Origin: Eubacterium sp.
GTDB taxonomy: Bacteria; Bacillota; Clostridia; Oscillospirales; Acutalibacteraceae
Reading direction: 5' to 3'
Assembly: GCA_029054965.1 (NCBI GenBank)
Contig: JAIDEF010000339.1
Location: 1-10,630 of the forward strand
DNA length: 10,630 nt
The notes under the pieces were generated by a model. The model had not been told where the DNA came from and did not search any database. It saw nothing but the letters and a program-made list of their open reading frames with translations. Shown one piece after another: positions 1-7,103 of the stretch; the first letter of the stretch is position 1, and each line of letters begins with the position of its first letter. Made by a program: the position numbers and the translations under genes.

Positions 1-20
1 ATATAATTTATAACAACCAA

Positions 21-60
21 ACAAGCAGAAATGTAACAAAGTACATTTCTGCTTGTTTTT
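21..60 (+). terminator. Rho-independent terminator of an upstream gene
   Basis: A perfect 15-bp stem (21-35 with 42-56) closes on a 6-nt loop and is followed by a T-rich run (TTTTTATTTT from about 55). No gene for it lies inside the window, so it should end a plus-strand transcript coming from the left. The opposite side is less T-rich, so it is probably one-directional. Confidence 0.85.
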
Positions 61-173
61 ATTTTAAAAAATAAAAATGCAATTAAATTTTTTCAAAATT
101 TCTGCACATTTTATTGCTGTGGATTGTTATACATAATAGAATCGATTCAAGAAAACAGCAAAGGGGTGAAACA

Positions 174-686
174 GTGGCAAGGGTAAAAGCAATTTCTGAT
201 TTAACCAATAACGACATTGAGGATTTTATACGTCAGAATTATGATGAAATATACAAATACTGCTATTGGAAGGTCAGAAACACTTTGGATGCCGAGGATT
301 TAACACAGGAAGTATTTCTTCGTTTCGTAAAAAATCTGGACAGGTATACAGATAAAGGCAAGCCAAAGGCACTGCTTTACACAATTGCACGAAATTTATG
401 CATTAACAAAAGCAAGCAGAAAACCCTGCTTTCACTTGATGCCGCTGAAAATATTAAATCCGACAGCAAAACAGAGGAAATAGAAAACAGAATGATGCTG
501 GAACAGTATTTATATACACTTTCAAAGGAACAGCAGGAAATTCTGCTGCTGCGTTACGGTCAGGATTTACAGATAAATGAAATTGCAGAAATAACCGGTC
601 TGTCACGTTTCACGGTTATGTACCGCATAAAAACCGCACTTGCGGCCCTTAACAAAAAAATGAAGGAGGATGCATATGAAAAATAA
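174..686 (+). CDS. ECF-type (sigma-70 family) RNA polymerase sigma factor
   Basis: A 170-residue group-4 sigma factor that would direct RNA polymerase to a small set of promoters. Region 2 covers about residues 19-85, with the DAEDLTQEVF core-binding signature at 39-48 and a -10-recognition helix around 61-83. Region 4 covers about 115-165, with a helix-turn-helix at 132-156. The length is normal for the class and no C-terminal extension is present. I chose the GTG at 174 because AGGGG (161-165) sits before it; the same frame is open back to a TTG at 114, but the extra 20 residues match nothing in the family and lack a ribosome binding site. The stop overlaps the next gene by 11 nt, so the two are translationally coupled. 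CATAAT at 132-137 is a possible -10, without a convincing -35. By analogy with other ECF operons it probably activates its own operon, but I could not identify a target promoter motif. Confidence 0.9.
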   Translation: MARVKAISDLTNNDIEDFIRQNYDEIYKYCYWKVRNTLDAEDLTQEVFLRFVKNLDRYTDKGKPKALLYTIARNLCINKSKQKTLLSLDAAENIKSDSKTEEIENRMMLEQYLYTLSKEQQEILLLRYGQDLQINEIAEITGLSRFTVMYRIKTALAALNKKMKEDAYEK

Positions 687-1446
687 TCCGAAAAAAGAGC
701 TAAAAGCACTTTACACATCAATATCCCCGGCACCAAATAAAAATGCTAAAGAGCATACTATTTTTAAAGCTGCCGCATTAGTAAGCAGGCTGAGCCCTGC
801 TGAGGCAACTATGTCTTTCGGTGAATTTTTTCTGTCACAAATAAAATTTATCAGAAAAAAAGTATGGCTGGGTCAATTTTTAGCTTTGATTTTCTGCACT
901 GCAGTTATCTTCACTTCATCAGACTCAGTTAATTCAATCAGTCTTATATCGTCACTAATCCCCCTTATATTTATATTCGGTGTAGGTGAACTGTCACGTG
1001 CCTTTCTATGTAAAACTGCTGAAATGGAAATGTCAACACCATTTACATTAAATCAGGTTATGCTGTCAAGGTTAACAATTTTAGGTCTGACAGATATACT
1101 TGTTCTGACCTGCATCATTGCAATAACTGCCGTATCTTTTCCTATCAGCATATTCCGCATTCTAATGTACATTTGTGTCCCGTTTCTGATAACCTCATTT
1201 GGTTGCCTTTGCATTCTTAACTATGTACACACAAAGGAATGTAATTACTACTGTATTGCTTTAGGGGTATTGGTTATGGCGGGGTCATTTGCTGTTTCGG
1301 AAATTGCACCATCTGTTTATGAAGCGTCATTAATCAGCGGTTGGTTCATTATGTTTGCAATATCGCTTTTGTGTACTGCTGTTGAAATACAGCTTCTGTT
1401 AAAGAGCTGTACAAAAAATACAATTTATAAATCCCTGAACAACTAG
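676..1446 (+). CDS. Six-TM membrane protein, candidate anti-sigma or transporter partner
   Basis: I do not recognise a named family. From the ATG at 676 the protein has 256 residues: a cytoplasmic, Lys-rich N-terminal part of about 60 residues, then six likely membrane helices (about 64-82, 87-105, 133-153, 160-182, 191-209, 219-241) and a short basic tail. The ATG at 670 touches the GGAGG (665-669) directly, whereas 676 has 6-nt spacing, so 676 is the likely start. The gene overlaps the sigma gene by 11 nt, and its own stop overlaps the AGGAGG of the ABC ATPase gene. Anti-sigma genes normally sit directly after their ECF sigma gene with exactly this overlap, and a soluble N-terminal segment before the membrane part fits. 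No zinc-type HxxxCxxC anti-sigma motif is visible. It could instead be an extra membrane subunit of the ABC transporter. The gene is certain; its role is inferred from position. Confidence 0.8.
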   Translation: MKNNPKKELKALYTSISPAPNKNAKEHTIFKAAALVSRLSPAEATMSFGEFFLSQIKFIRKKVWLGQFLALIFCTAVIFTSSDSVNSISLISSLIPLIFIFGVGELSRAFLCKTAEMEMSTPFTLNQVMLSRLTILGLTDILVLTCIIAITAVSFPISIFRILMYICVPFLITSFGCLCILNYVHTKECNYYCIALGVLVMAGSFAVSEIAPSVYEASLISGWFIMFAISLLCTAVEIQLLLKSCTKNTIYKSLNN

Positions 1447-1455
1447 GAGGTAAAT

Positions 1456-2340
1456 ATGGAGCTGAAATTAAATAATCTCACAAAACGCTTTGGAAATAAA
1501 GCTGCCGTTAACGGATTAACGGTAACATTAAAACCGGGTGTTTATGGCTTGCTTGGTGCAAACGGAGCAGGCAAAACAACACTTATGAGAATGATATGTG
1601 ATGTTCTTTCGCCAACGGAAGGAGAGATTTATGTTGATACAAATACAGCAAAATCTATGGGCGAAGGCTACCGCAGACTTTTGGGATATCTACCACAGCA
1701 CTTCGGCTACTATCCCGATTACACTGCACTTGAATTTATGTACTACATTGCTGCTCTGAAAGGCATTTCAAAATCAAATGCTAAAAGGCAGATAAAGCAG
1801 CTGCTTGAATTGGTATCACTTTCAGATGTTTCAAACAAAAAAATAAAAACCTTTTCAGGCGGAATGAAGCAACGCCTGGGAATTGCACAGGCAGTTCTCG
1901 GAAATCCTAAAATACTGATACTTGACGAGCCTACGGCAGGACTTGATCCAAAGGAAAGAGTTAAATTCCGAAACCTCATTGCAGATTTTGCAAAGGAAAA
2001 AATTGTAATTCTTTCAACACATATTGTATCTGATATTGAATACATTGCCGATTATATTCTTATTATGAAAAACGGCCGACTGATTTCAAACAAGCCTGCA
2101 AATGAAATAACGCAAGAAATTGACGGCAAGGTATGGAGCTGCACTATACCTGAATCAAAGATTGATGAGGTAAACGCCTATTACAGCGTGGTTAATCTCC
2201 ACCATGGCGAAGGCGGAAATGCTATTGTGCGAATTGTCAGCGACAGCAAGCCGTTTTCAATCGCAGTGCCTGCAGTACCGACACTGGAGGATTTATATAT
2301 ATACCATTTTCAAAATAATGAAAGTACAGACAGGAGGTAA
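1456..2340 (+). CDS. ABC transporter ATP-binding protein (ABC-2 / CcmA type)
   Basis: A 294-residue ATPase subunit that would power the adjacent permease. The motifs are complete: Walker A GANGAGKT at 34-41, Q-loop Gln81, signature FSGGMKQR at 133-140, Walker B ILILDEPT at 153-160 with the catalytic Glu158, D-loop GLD at 162-164 and switch His189. The last 80 or so residues form a C-terminal extension of the kind found in drug, bacteriocin and lantibiotic exporters of this class. AGGAGG at 1445-1450 precedes the ATG by 5 nt and overlaps the previous stop codon. The C-terminal coding end contains the AGGAGG of the permease gene. The family usually exports peptides, antibiotics or lipid-like compounds; the sequence does not show the substrate. 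Confidence 0.93.
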   Translation: MELKLNNLTKRFGNKAAVNGLTVTLKPGVYGLLGANGAGKTTLMRMICDVLSPTEGEIYVDTNTAKSMGEGYRRLLGYLPQHFGYYPDYTALEFMYYIAALKGISKSNAKRQIKQLLELVSLSDVSNKKIKTFSGGMKQRLGIAQAVLGNPKILILDEPTAGLDPKERVKFRNLIADFAKEKIVILSTHIVSDIEYIADYILIMKNGRLISNKPANEITQEIDGKVWSCTIPESKIDEVNAYYSVVNLHHGEGGNAIVRIVSDSKPFSIAVPAVPTLEDLYIYHFQNNESTDRR

Positions 2341-2345
2341 AAATT

Positions 2346-3578
2346 ATGCTTGAACTTATTAAGCTTGAAATGAAAAAGCTTTGCAGAAGAAAATTAACAA
2401 TTATAGTAACTGTATGCGGATTTCTTGCAACCGTATTATTCTTTTCACTTCCCTTTCTTCAGTTTTTAGCCTGGGATCAGGATGGAAACATGCTTTCACG
2501 CAGTGAGGCTATTGAATACCGACATAAATGCTACGATAGCATATCCGGCGAAATAACTGAGGAACGTGTAACTCAAGACCTTAAAGAATATCAGGAAAAA
2601 CGCAATAATCCCGACAATATCATTATTGAAAAGGATGGTGAGGTCACCTTTACAGACGAGGTCTTTTTCGGTTACCTGTCACCCAGAAGCAGTTATATGG
2701 ATATGCTCGGCAACACATATATACCCAACCAGCTCGGTCACAACAACATAACAAAGATTGATTTGACAAACGGAGCAGATTTTTATAACACAAGAAATGA
2801 AATAGTTAAAAATCTCATTACGAACAACTATGATTTAACGGAAAGCGAAAAGGAATACTGGCTTGACAAAAATGAAAAAATAAATGAGCCCTATGAATAT
2901 GGTTATGCCTTAGGCTGGAGCTCATTCGGAGATACGGCTGTAATGCTGATTATATCAATTTTAGGAATATGCATAGCTCTTGCATCTGTATTTGCAAATG
3001 AATATCAGGCAGGAACAGATGCCGTTATTCTTTCAACAAGATACGGCAAAAGCAAAATTATATATGCAAAAATTATTACATCATTCGTTTTCGCAACGGC
3101 TGTTTTTACTGTGAATGCAATTACCGCTCTTGCTATTCCGCTGATAACCAGAGGAGCTGATGGTGCAAATCTGCCACTGCAGATTATGGATACCACGATT
3201 CCTTATCCACTAACATTTTTGCAGGCAACACTAATTACAATAGGAATTGCATATGCAGTAATGCTTGGTCTTGTTTCAATTACACTGCTCTGCTCGGCAA
3301 AAATGAAAACAGCCTTCCCGGTTCTGATTATCGACGTGCTGTTCATTTTCATACCTATATTCCTTAAACCGGGAAGCAATGCACTCTGGAACCGCATTGC
3401 CTGGCTGCTGCCTTATAACAGTATGTCAGGACTGTCTATATTCAAGGAATATCTGTCATATCCCACAGGCATCACTGTTTTTAGCGTCTTGTCAATGATA
3501 GTAATTTTATACTTTGCAATAACATTAACTGCTCTTCCGCTTGCAGGCAGAGGCTTTAAAAAGCATCAGGTTAAATAG
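2346..3578 (+). CDS. ABC-2 type transporter permease with large outer loop
   Basis: A 410-residue membrane subunit of the exporter encoded with the ATPase just upstream (5-nt gap; AGGAGG at 2332-2337). It has a basic N-terminus, TM1 at about 18-41, a polar segment of roughly 155 residues (42-195) predicted outside the cell, then about five more helices (198-217, 240-266, 288-315, 323-341, 376-399). The segment NEYQAGTDAVILSTRYGKSK at 218-237 matches the E..GT...LS..R..K pattern that follows TM2 in ABC-2 permeases. The outer loop is rich in Asp, Glu, Asn and Tyr and has no disulfide-like Cys pattern. It is the last gene of the sigma operon and ends at a strong terminator. Export is the expected direction; the substrate is unknown. 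Confidence 0.88.
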   Translation: MLELIKLEMKKLCRRKLTIIVTVCGFLATVLFFSLPFLQFLAWDQDGNMLSRSEAIEYRHKCYDSISGEITEERVTQDLKEYQEKRNNPDNIIIEKDGEVTFTDEVFFGYLSPRSSYMDMLGNTYIPNQLGHNNITKIDLTNGADFYNTRNEIVKNLITNNYDLTESEKEYWLDKNEKINEPYEYGYALGWSSFGDTAVMLIISILGICIALASVFANEYQAGTDAVILSTRYGKSKIIYAKIITSFVFATAVFTVNAITALAIPLITRGADGANLPLQIMDTTIPYPLTFLQATLITIGIAYAVMLGLVSITLLCSAKMKTAFPVLIIDVLFIFIPIFLKPGSNALWNRIAWLLPYNSMSGLSIFKEYLSYPTGITVFSVLSMIVILYFAITLTALPLAGRGFKKHQVK

Positions 3579-3587
3579 CTGAAAATA

Positions 3588-3621
3588 AAAAGCACAGGCA
3601 ACACGTTGTTCCTGTGCTTTT
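3588..3621. terminator. Bidirectional terminator between convergent genes
   Basis: An 11-bp perfect stem (3588-3598 with 3611-3621, core AGCACAGG/CCTGTGCT) has T-rich tracts on both sides. Read on the plus strand it ends the sigma/ABC operon; read on the minus strand it is followed by TTTTTATTTT and ends the P-type ATPase gene, whose stop codon lies 3 nt away. Confidence 0.88.
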
Positions 3622-3624
3622 CAA

Positions 3625-5625
3625 TTATTTCTCTTTTTTAACAATCATTGTTCGCATTGAATTTGCAATTGCAATAAGGCACACACCCACATCGCCGAAA
3701 ACAGCAAGCCACATTGCATTTTCATCAAATATTCCCACTGTACAACCAATAATAATCAATATTTTCACACCAAGAGAAAATATAATATTCTCCTTAACAA
3801 TACGCAGTGCCTTTTTTGCTATTTTTCTGCCAACCGTGATTTTAGATAATGAGTCACCCATAATAACCATATCGGCTGCTTCGATAGCAACATCACTGCC
3901 GACACCGCCCATAGCAACACCTAAATCTGCCTGAGCAAGAACAGGTGCATCATTTATTCCGTCACCTGTATAAAGCACCTTTGCTCCCTGCTGCTGAAGC
4001 TCAATAACCCTTTCAACCTTATCGGCAGGCATAAGCCTTGCATAAACAGTATCAACCCCTGCCTTTGCAGCAACATCCCTCGCAATCGGATCTTTGTCGC
4101 CTGTCAGCATTACAGTATTTGAAATACCCATTGATTTAAGGCGTGCAATTGCATCCTTGCTGTCCTGCTTTATGATATCGGCAAAAACTATATTTCCCTT
4201 GAATTCATTTTCTGATGCACAGTAAACCGCTGTACCGATTGACTTGGTTTCGTTAAAATCAACACCGATTTCCTGCATCAGCTTTTCATTGCCAACATAA
4301 TATTTAATGCCGTCAACTACTGCAGATACACCCTTACCGGGATAATTCTTTGCATCCTTAACATCACAGTCGTCTGCATAATGTGCAAAGGCAAGATTTA
4401 TTGATTTAGCAATAGGGTGAGTTGAATAGCGCTCACAGGCTGCAATGATTTTAAGCAGCTCGCGGTGGCTGTTGTCACTGCAGTGACAGTTATAGCATTC
4501 ACAGTTAACATATTCAAACTTGCCGCTTGTGATTGTACCTGTTTTATCAAAAACACCTGTATCAGCCTTTGCCAGTGCTTCAAGATAATTACCGCCCTTA
4601 ATAAGTATACCCTCTTTTGAGCAGGCTCCGATACCGCCGAAAAAGCTAAGCGGAATAGAAATAACAAGTGCACAGGGGCAGGATACTACAAGAACAGACA
4701 GACCTCTGAATATCCATTCCTTCCATTCTCCGCCAAAAAACAAAGGAGGAATAATAATTACAAGCATAGCAATCAGACAAACGATGGGCGTATAAATCCT
4801 TGCAAACCTTGTAATAAACTGCTCAGCACCTGACTTTTTATCCTCTGCATTTTCAAGCATACCGAGTATTTTGGAAACAGTAGAATCCTTATACTCTCTG
4901 ACAGCTTTAACAGTTACGGCTCCGTCAATAACAACAGACCCTGCAAGTATTTCATCACCTGCTGTTTTTGTCACAGGGATTGACTCACCTGTAAGTGCCT
5001 TCATATCAACCTCAGCACAGCCCTCGGTTATTTCGCCGTCAATATCAAGCTTTTCGCCCGGCTTTATTATCATTAAATCCCCGATTTTAACATCATCGGG
5101 CGAAACAACACTTTCCATGCCGTCACGAAGAACAGTAACCTGCTGCGGTTTAAGCTCCAGCATATTTTTAATTGATTTACGGCTTTTCTGCACAGCAAGG
5201 CTCTGTAAAAATTCACCTATAGTGAAAAGAAACATTACCGCGCAGCCCTCAGTATATTCACCTACTGCAAAGGCTCCGAGAGAAGCGACAGTCATTAAAA
5301 AATTCTCATTAAAAATGTCACGATGAATAATACCCTCAACAGCCTCTTTAATAATACCAAAGCCCATTATCAGGTACGATATACCAAAACAAACAAGAGG
5401 TATAAATTCGTGTATACTCAAAGTGCCGTTTTCTATCAGCTCGTGTAATATATAACCCACAACCAAAAGTGCACCGCCGAAACCGACCTTAAAAGCAAAA
5501 TCCTTTTTGTCAAGCTCCTCGTGTGCATGGTCATGACCGCAGCCGCAGCCGTCACTATGCTGATGATGACTGTGCTCACAGCAATCACAGTGTTCACTAT
5601 GATTGTGCTTATTTTCATTTTCCAT
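3625..5625 (-). CDS. cadA: P1B-type heavy-metal (Zn/Cd/Pb) exporting ATPase
   Basis: A 666-residue ATP-driven pump that should export Zn(II), Cd(II) or Pb(II) across the cell membrane. In order: a His/Cys-rich tail (residues 7-35 hold 10 His and 5 Cys), two early membrane helices, actuator TGES at 212-215, membrane metal site CPC at 316-318, phosphorylation site DKTGT at 360-364, the P1B-specific His-Pro at 403-404, TGD at 508-510 and GDGINDAP at 554-561. Near the end, Asn613/Lys621 and Asp645 match the TM7 and TM8 residues that define the Zn/Cd/Pb subgroup (ZntA/CadA), rather than copper pumps. It has no N-terminal HMA domain (no GMTCxxC); the tail takes its place. Cys375, 377, 380 and 382 form an unusual CxCxxCxC insertion just after the phosphorylation loop. 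AGGAG lies 7 nt before the ATG. The symbol is by subgroup; the exact metal preference is inferred. Confidence 0.93.
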   Translation of the reverse strand: MENENKHNHSEHCDCCEHSHHQHSDGCGCGHDHAHEELDKKDFAFKVGFGGALLVVGYILHELIENGTLSIHEFIPLVCFGISYLIMGFGIIKEAVEGIIHRDIFNENFLMTVASLGAFAVGEYTEGCAVMFLFTIGEFLQSLAVQKSRKSIKNMLELKPQQVTVLRDGMESVVSPDDVKIGDLMIIKPGEKLDIDGEITEGCAEVDMKALTGESIPVTKTAGDEILAGSVVIDGAVTVKAVREYKDSTVSKILGMLENAEDKKSGAEQFITRFARIYTPIVCLIAMLVIIIPPLFFGGEWKEWIFRGLSVLVVSCPCALVISIPLSFFGGIGACSKEGILIKGGNYLEALAKADTGVFDKTGTITSGKFEYVNCECYNCHCSDNSHRELLKIIAACERYSTHPIAKSINLAFAHYADDCDVKDAKNYPGKGVSAVVDGIKYYVGNEKLMQEIGVDFNETKSIGTAVYCASENEFKGNIVFADIIKQDSKDAIARLKSMGISNTVMLTGDKDPIARDVAAKAGVDTVYARLMPADKVERVIELQQQGAKVLYTGDGINDAPVLAQADLGVAMGGVGSDVAIEAADMVIMGDSLSKITVGRKIAKKALRIVKENIIFSLGVKILIIIGCTVGIFDENAMWLAVFGDVGVCLIAIANSMRTMIVKKEK

Positions 5626-5631
5626 AATAAT

Positions 5632-5671
5632 ACTCCTGATATTTTTATTATACCTATATTATATCAGGAGT
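5632..5671. repeat. Inverted repeat around the heavy-metal ATPase promoter
   Basis: Two perfect 11-bp arms, ACTCCTGATAT (5632-5642) and ATATCAGGAGT (5661-5671), are separated by 18 bp. The arm nearer the gene carries the ribosome binding site of the ATPase gene; the other overlaps the -10 region. It looks like a pair of operator half-sites about three helical turns apart, though no regulator gene is in view. Confidence 0.55.
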
Positions 5672-5684
5672 GGTTAAAAGTCAA
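5658..5684 (-). promoter_or_regulatory. Probable promoter of the heavy-metal ATPase gene
   Basis: On the minus strand, TTGACT (5679-5684) and a perfect TATAAT (5658-5663) are separated by 15 bp; reading the -10 as TAATAT (5656-5661) gives 17 bp. A second TATAAT at 5647-5652 has no matching -35. The short spacer may make the promoter weak without a regulator. Confidence 0.5.
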
Positions 5685-5734
5685 ACAAGATTTATTAAAT
5701 TCAAACTATTATTAATCGTTTTTACAAGGCCAAT

Positions 5735-6406
5735 TTATTTCAGATAAGTTGTAAGCTGCTTATTGATATCAATTGTACCGAGGAAAATATTTTCAAGCTT
5801 ATCTCCCTTAGCCTTGAGCATATTATCAAGCTCTTTTTTTGTTACACCTGCCACAGAAAGATTGTCATCAATAATGTGACCATCCATAATCACATTTATA
5901 TAAAGCCCCTCTCTTTCCGGAGCAAAATTAAAGTCTTTAGGATTAAGCTGTCTTTTCTGTGCCACAGGCTGAAAACTGATTTTTCCCGTCGTTTCCATTA
6001 TTGCATAGTCAATATCAGAAAGGTTAAAATAGCCGTTGACTCTTGCACTCGTGAGCAAATCATCAAGCTCAACACGAGCCTTGCGCATACCCTCTTTACT
6101 GATTTTTCCACGTTCAATAATGATTATCGGCTTGCCTGATATAAACTTTCTTGCCTTGACACTTTTCTGTGCCAGAACGGAAAGCAATACGCCAACAACA
6201 CCATATACAACCATTGCAAGTATACCCTTCCACCATTCAAGGTCGATATTTGTGGCCATTTCTGCTGCAATAGAGCCGATGGTAATACCAATGACATAGT
6301 CAAAAAAGCTCATTTCACTTATTTGCCTGAAGCCCATAATTTTTGTAATAATAAATAATACAGCCAATGATACAAAAGATAAAATAATTATATAAGCAAA
6401 GTCCAT
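5735..6406 (-). CDS. DUF421 (YetF/YdfR-type) membrane protein
   Basis: A 223-residue protein with three membrane helices near the N-terminus (about 3-22, 36-52 and 60-80) followed by a cytoplasmic domain. The family pattern is clear: KIMGFRQISEMSFFDYVIGI (22-41) leading into TIGSIAAE, then GKPIIIIERGKI (91-102), DDLLTSARVNGYFNLSDIDY (115-134) and a GKISFQP strand (141-147). The DUF421 family is common in Firmicutes and has no settled biochemical role; some Bacillus members are linked to spores or membrane quality. I start it at the ATG at 6406, which has AGGTGA 4 nt upstream, not at 6442, which lacks a ribosome binding site and adds a polar stretch. There is no clear terminator in the 109 bp before the ATPase gene, so read-through into that gene is possible. 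It is divergent from the CDF-like gene, with an 86-bp shared upstream region. Confidence 0.88.
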   Translation of the reverse strand: MDFAYIIILSFVSLAVLFIITKIMGFRQISEMSFFDYVIGITIGSIAAEMATNIDLEWWKGILAMVVYGVVGVLLSVLAQKSVKARKFISGKPIIIIERGKISKEGMRKARVELDDLLTSARVNGYFNLSDIDYAIMETTGKISFQPVAQKRQLNPKDFNFAPEREGLYINVIMDGHIIDDNLSVAGVTKKELDNMLKAKGDKLENIFLGTIDINKQLTTYLK

Positions 6407-6461
6407 AAAATCACCTGTTATATTTTGTGCATTATTACACATTTTTATTTTTTATAAATTA

Positions 6462-6470
6462 TGGTATAAT
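6462..6470 (+). promoter_or_regulatory. Extended -10 promoter of the CDF-like/phosphoesterase unit
   Basis: TGGTATAAT matches an extended -10 (TGnTATAAT) with its T-run upstream; no good -35 is visible, which is usual for extended -10 promoters. It lies 23 bp before the TTG start at 6493. Confidence 0.55.
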
Positions 6471-6492
6471 TTAATTTCCGGGTGGTGGTAGT

Positions 6493-7095
6493 TTGGGAAA
6501 GACAGGTGTTAAAGCAGCCGTTTTCGGTCTGACCGTAAATTTTGTGTTGTTTTTAATTAAGCTTTATGTGAGTATTAGCTCAGGCTCTCTTGCCATTTAC
6601 TGCGACGGAATTAACAATTTAGGCGATACATTTTCATGTATAATTGCACTGGTTGGTTTTGCTTTGGCAATTAAGCTGAATGAAAAGAAAAGCAACCGTG
6701 CACAGTCCCTTGCATCATTTGTAATAGGACTGATTTTAGCCTTCACAGGTGCGTATTTTGCATATAACGGTATTGAAAGGCTGATGTACCCTGTACCGAT
6801 TTCATATCTTTACAAATATGCAATACTTATTGCAGTCACAGCCTTTGCAAAGCTGATTATGGGCATTGTATATTTAAACATAAACAAAAAGAATCCGTCA
6901 CCTGTATATAAAACACTTATAATGGACAGCTTTCTCGACTGTGCAATAACACTGACAACACTTATCAGTCTTACTCTGTCCGTAAAAATCAATTTTGCTA
7001 TTGACAGCATATTATCCATTGTTATAGGCATTACTGTTGCAGTGAGTGCAGTAAAAACACTTTGGGCACAGTGCAAATATTTAATCAATGAATAG
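6493..7095 (+). CDS. Short CDF-like cation transporter lacking the C-terminal domain
   Basis: A 200-residue membrane protein with six likely helices (about 8-28, 33-60, 72-92, 106-130, 139-163, 167-187), matching the membrane half of cation diffusion facilitators, which export Zn, Mn or Fe in exchange for protons. GSLAIYCDGINNLGDTFS (31-48) is the TM2 signature, and MDSFLDCA (144-151) stands where TM5 carries its metal ligands. The tetrahedral site would be Asn41/Asp45 with Asp145/Asp149, instead of the usual His/Asp-xxx-Asp in TM2 and HxxxD in TM5. Typical CDF proteins have about 290-300 residues; this one stops right after TM6, so it lacks the dimerising cytoplasmic domain, with no sign of a frameshift. 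It starts with TTG after a GGTGGTGG run; no other in-frame start precedes TM1. The phosphoesterase gene follows 8 nt later. Confidence 0.8.
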   Translation: MGKTGVKAAVFGLTVNFVLFLIKLYVSISSGSLAIYCDGINNLGDTFSCIIALVGFALAIKLNEKKSNRAQSLASFVIGLILAFTGAYFAYNGIERLMYPVPISYLYKYAILIAVTAFAKLIMGIVYLNINKKNPSPVYKTLIMDSFLDCAITLTTLISLTLSVKINFAIDSILSIVIGITVAVSAVKTLWAQCKYLINE

Positions 7096-7103
7096 GAGAG
7101 CTT

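Noticed and set aside
114..173. N-terminal extension of the sigma factor from a TTG at 114
   Set aside because: There is no ribosome binding site, the residues do not resemble the family, and the GTG at 174 has AGGGG at good spacing.
4871..5326. Open frame of 151 codons on the plus strand
   Set aside because: It lies wholly inside the opposite-strand metal ATPase gene, is Ser/Thr/Pro-rich without a domain, and has no ribosome binding site; it is a shadow frame.
6407..6442. Upstream start of the DUF421 protein at 6442
   Set aside because: The ATG at 6442 lacks a ribosome binding site and adds a polar stretch before the first membrane helix; 6406 has AGGTGA 4 nt upstream.
6427..6442. TGTGCATTATTACACA, a possible CRP/FNR-like site between divergent genes
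   Set aside because: The dyad has several internal mismatches, and in such AT-rich spacer DNA the TGTG/CACA ends alone are weak evidence.
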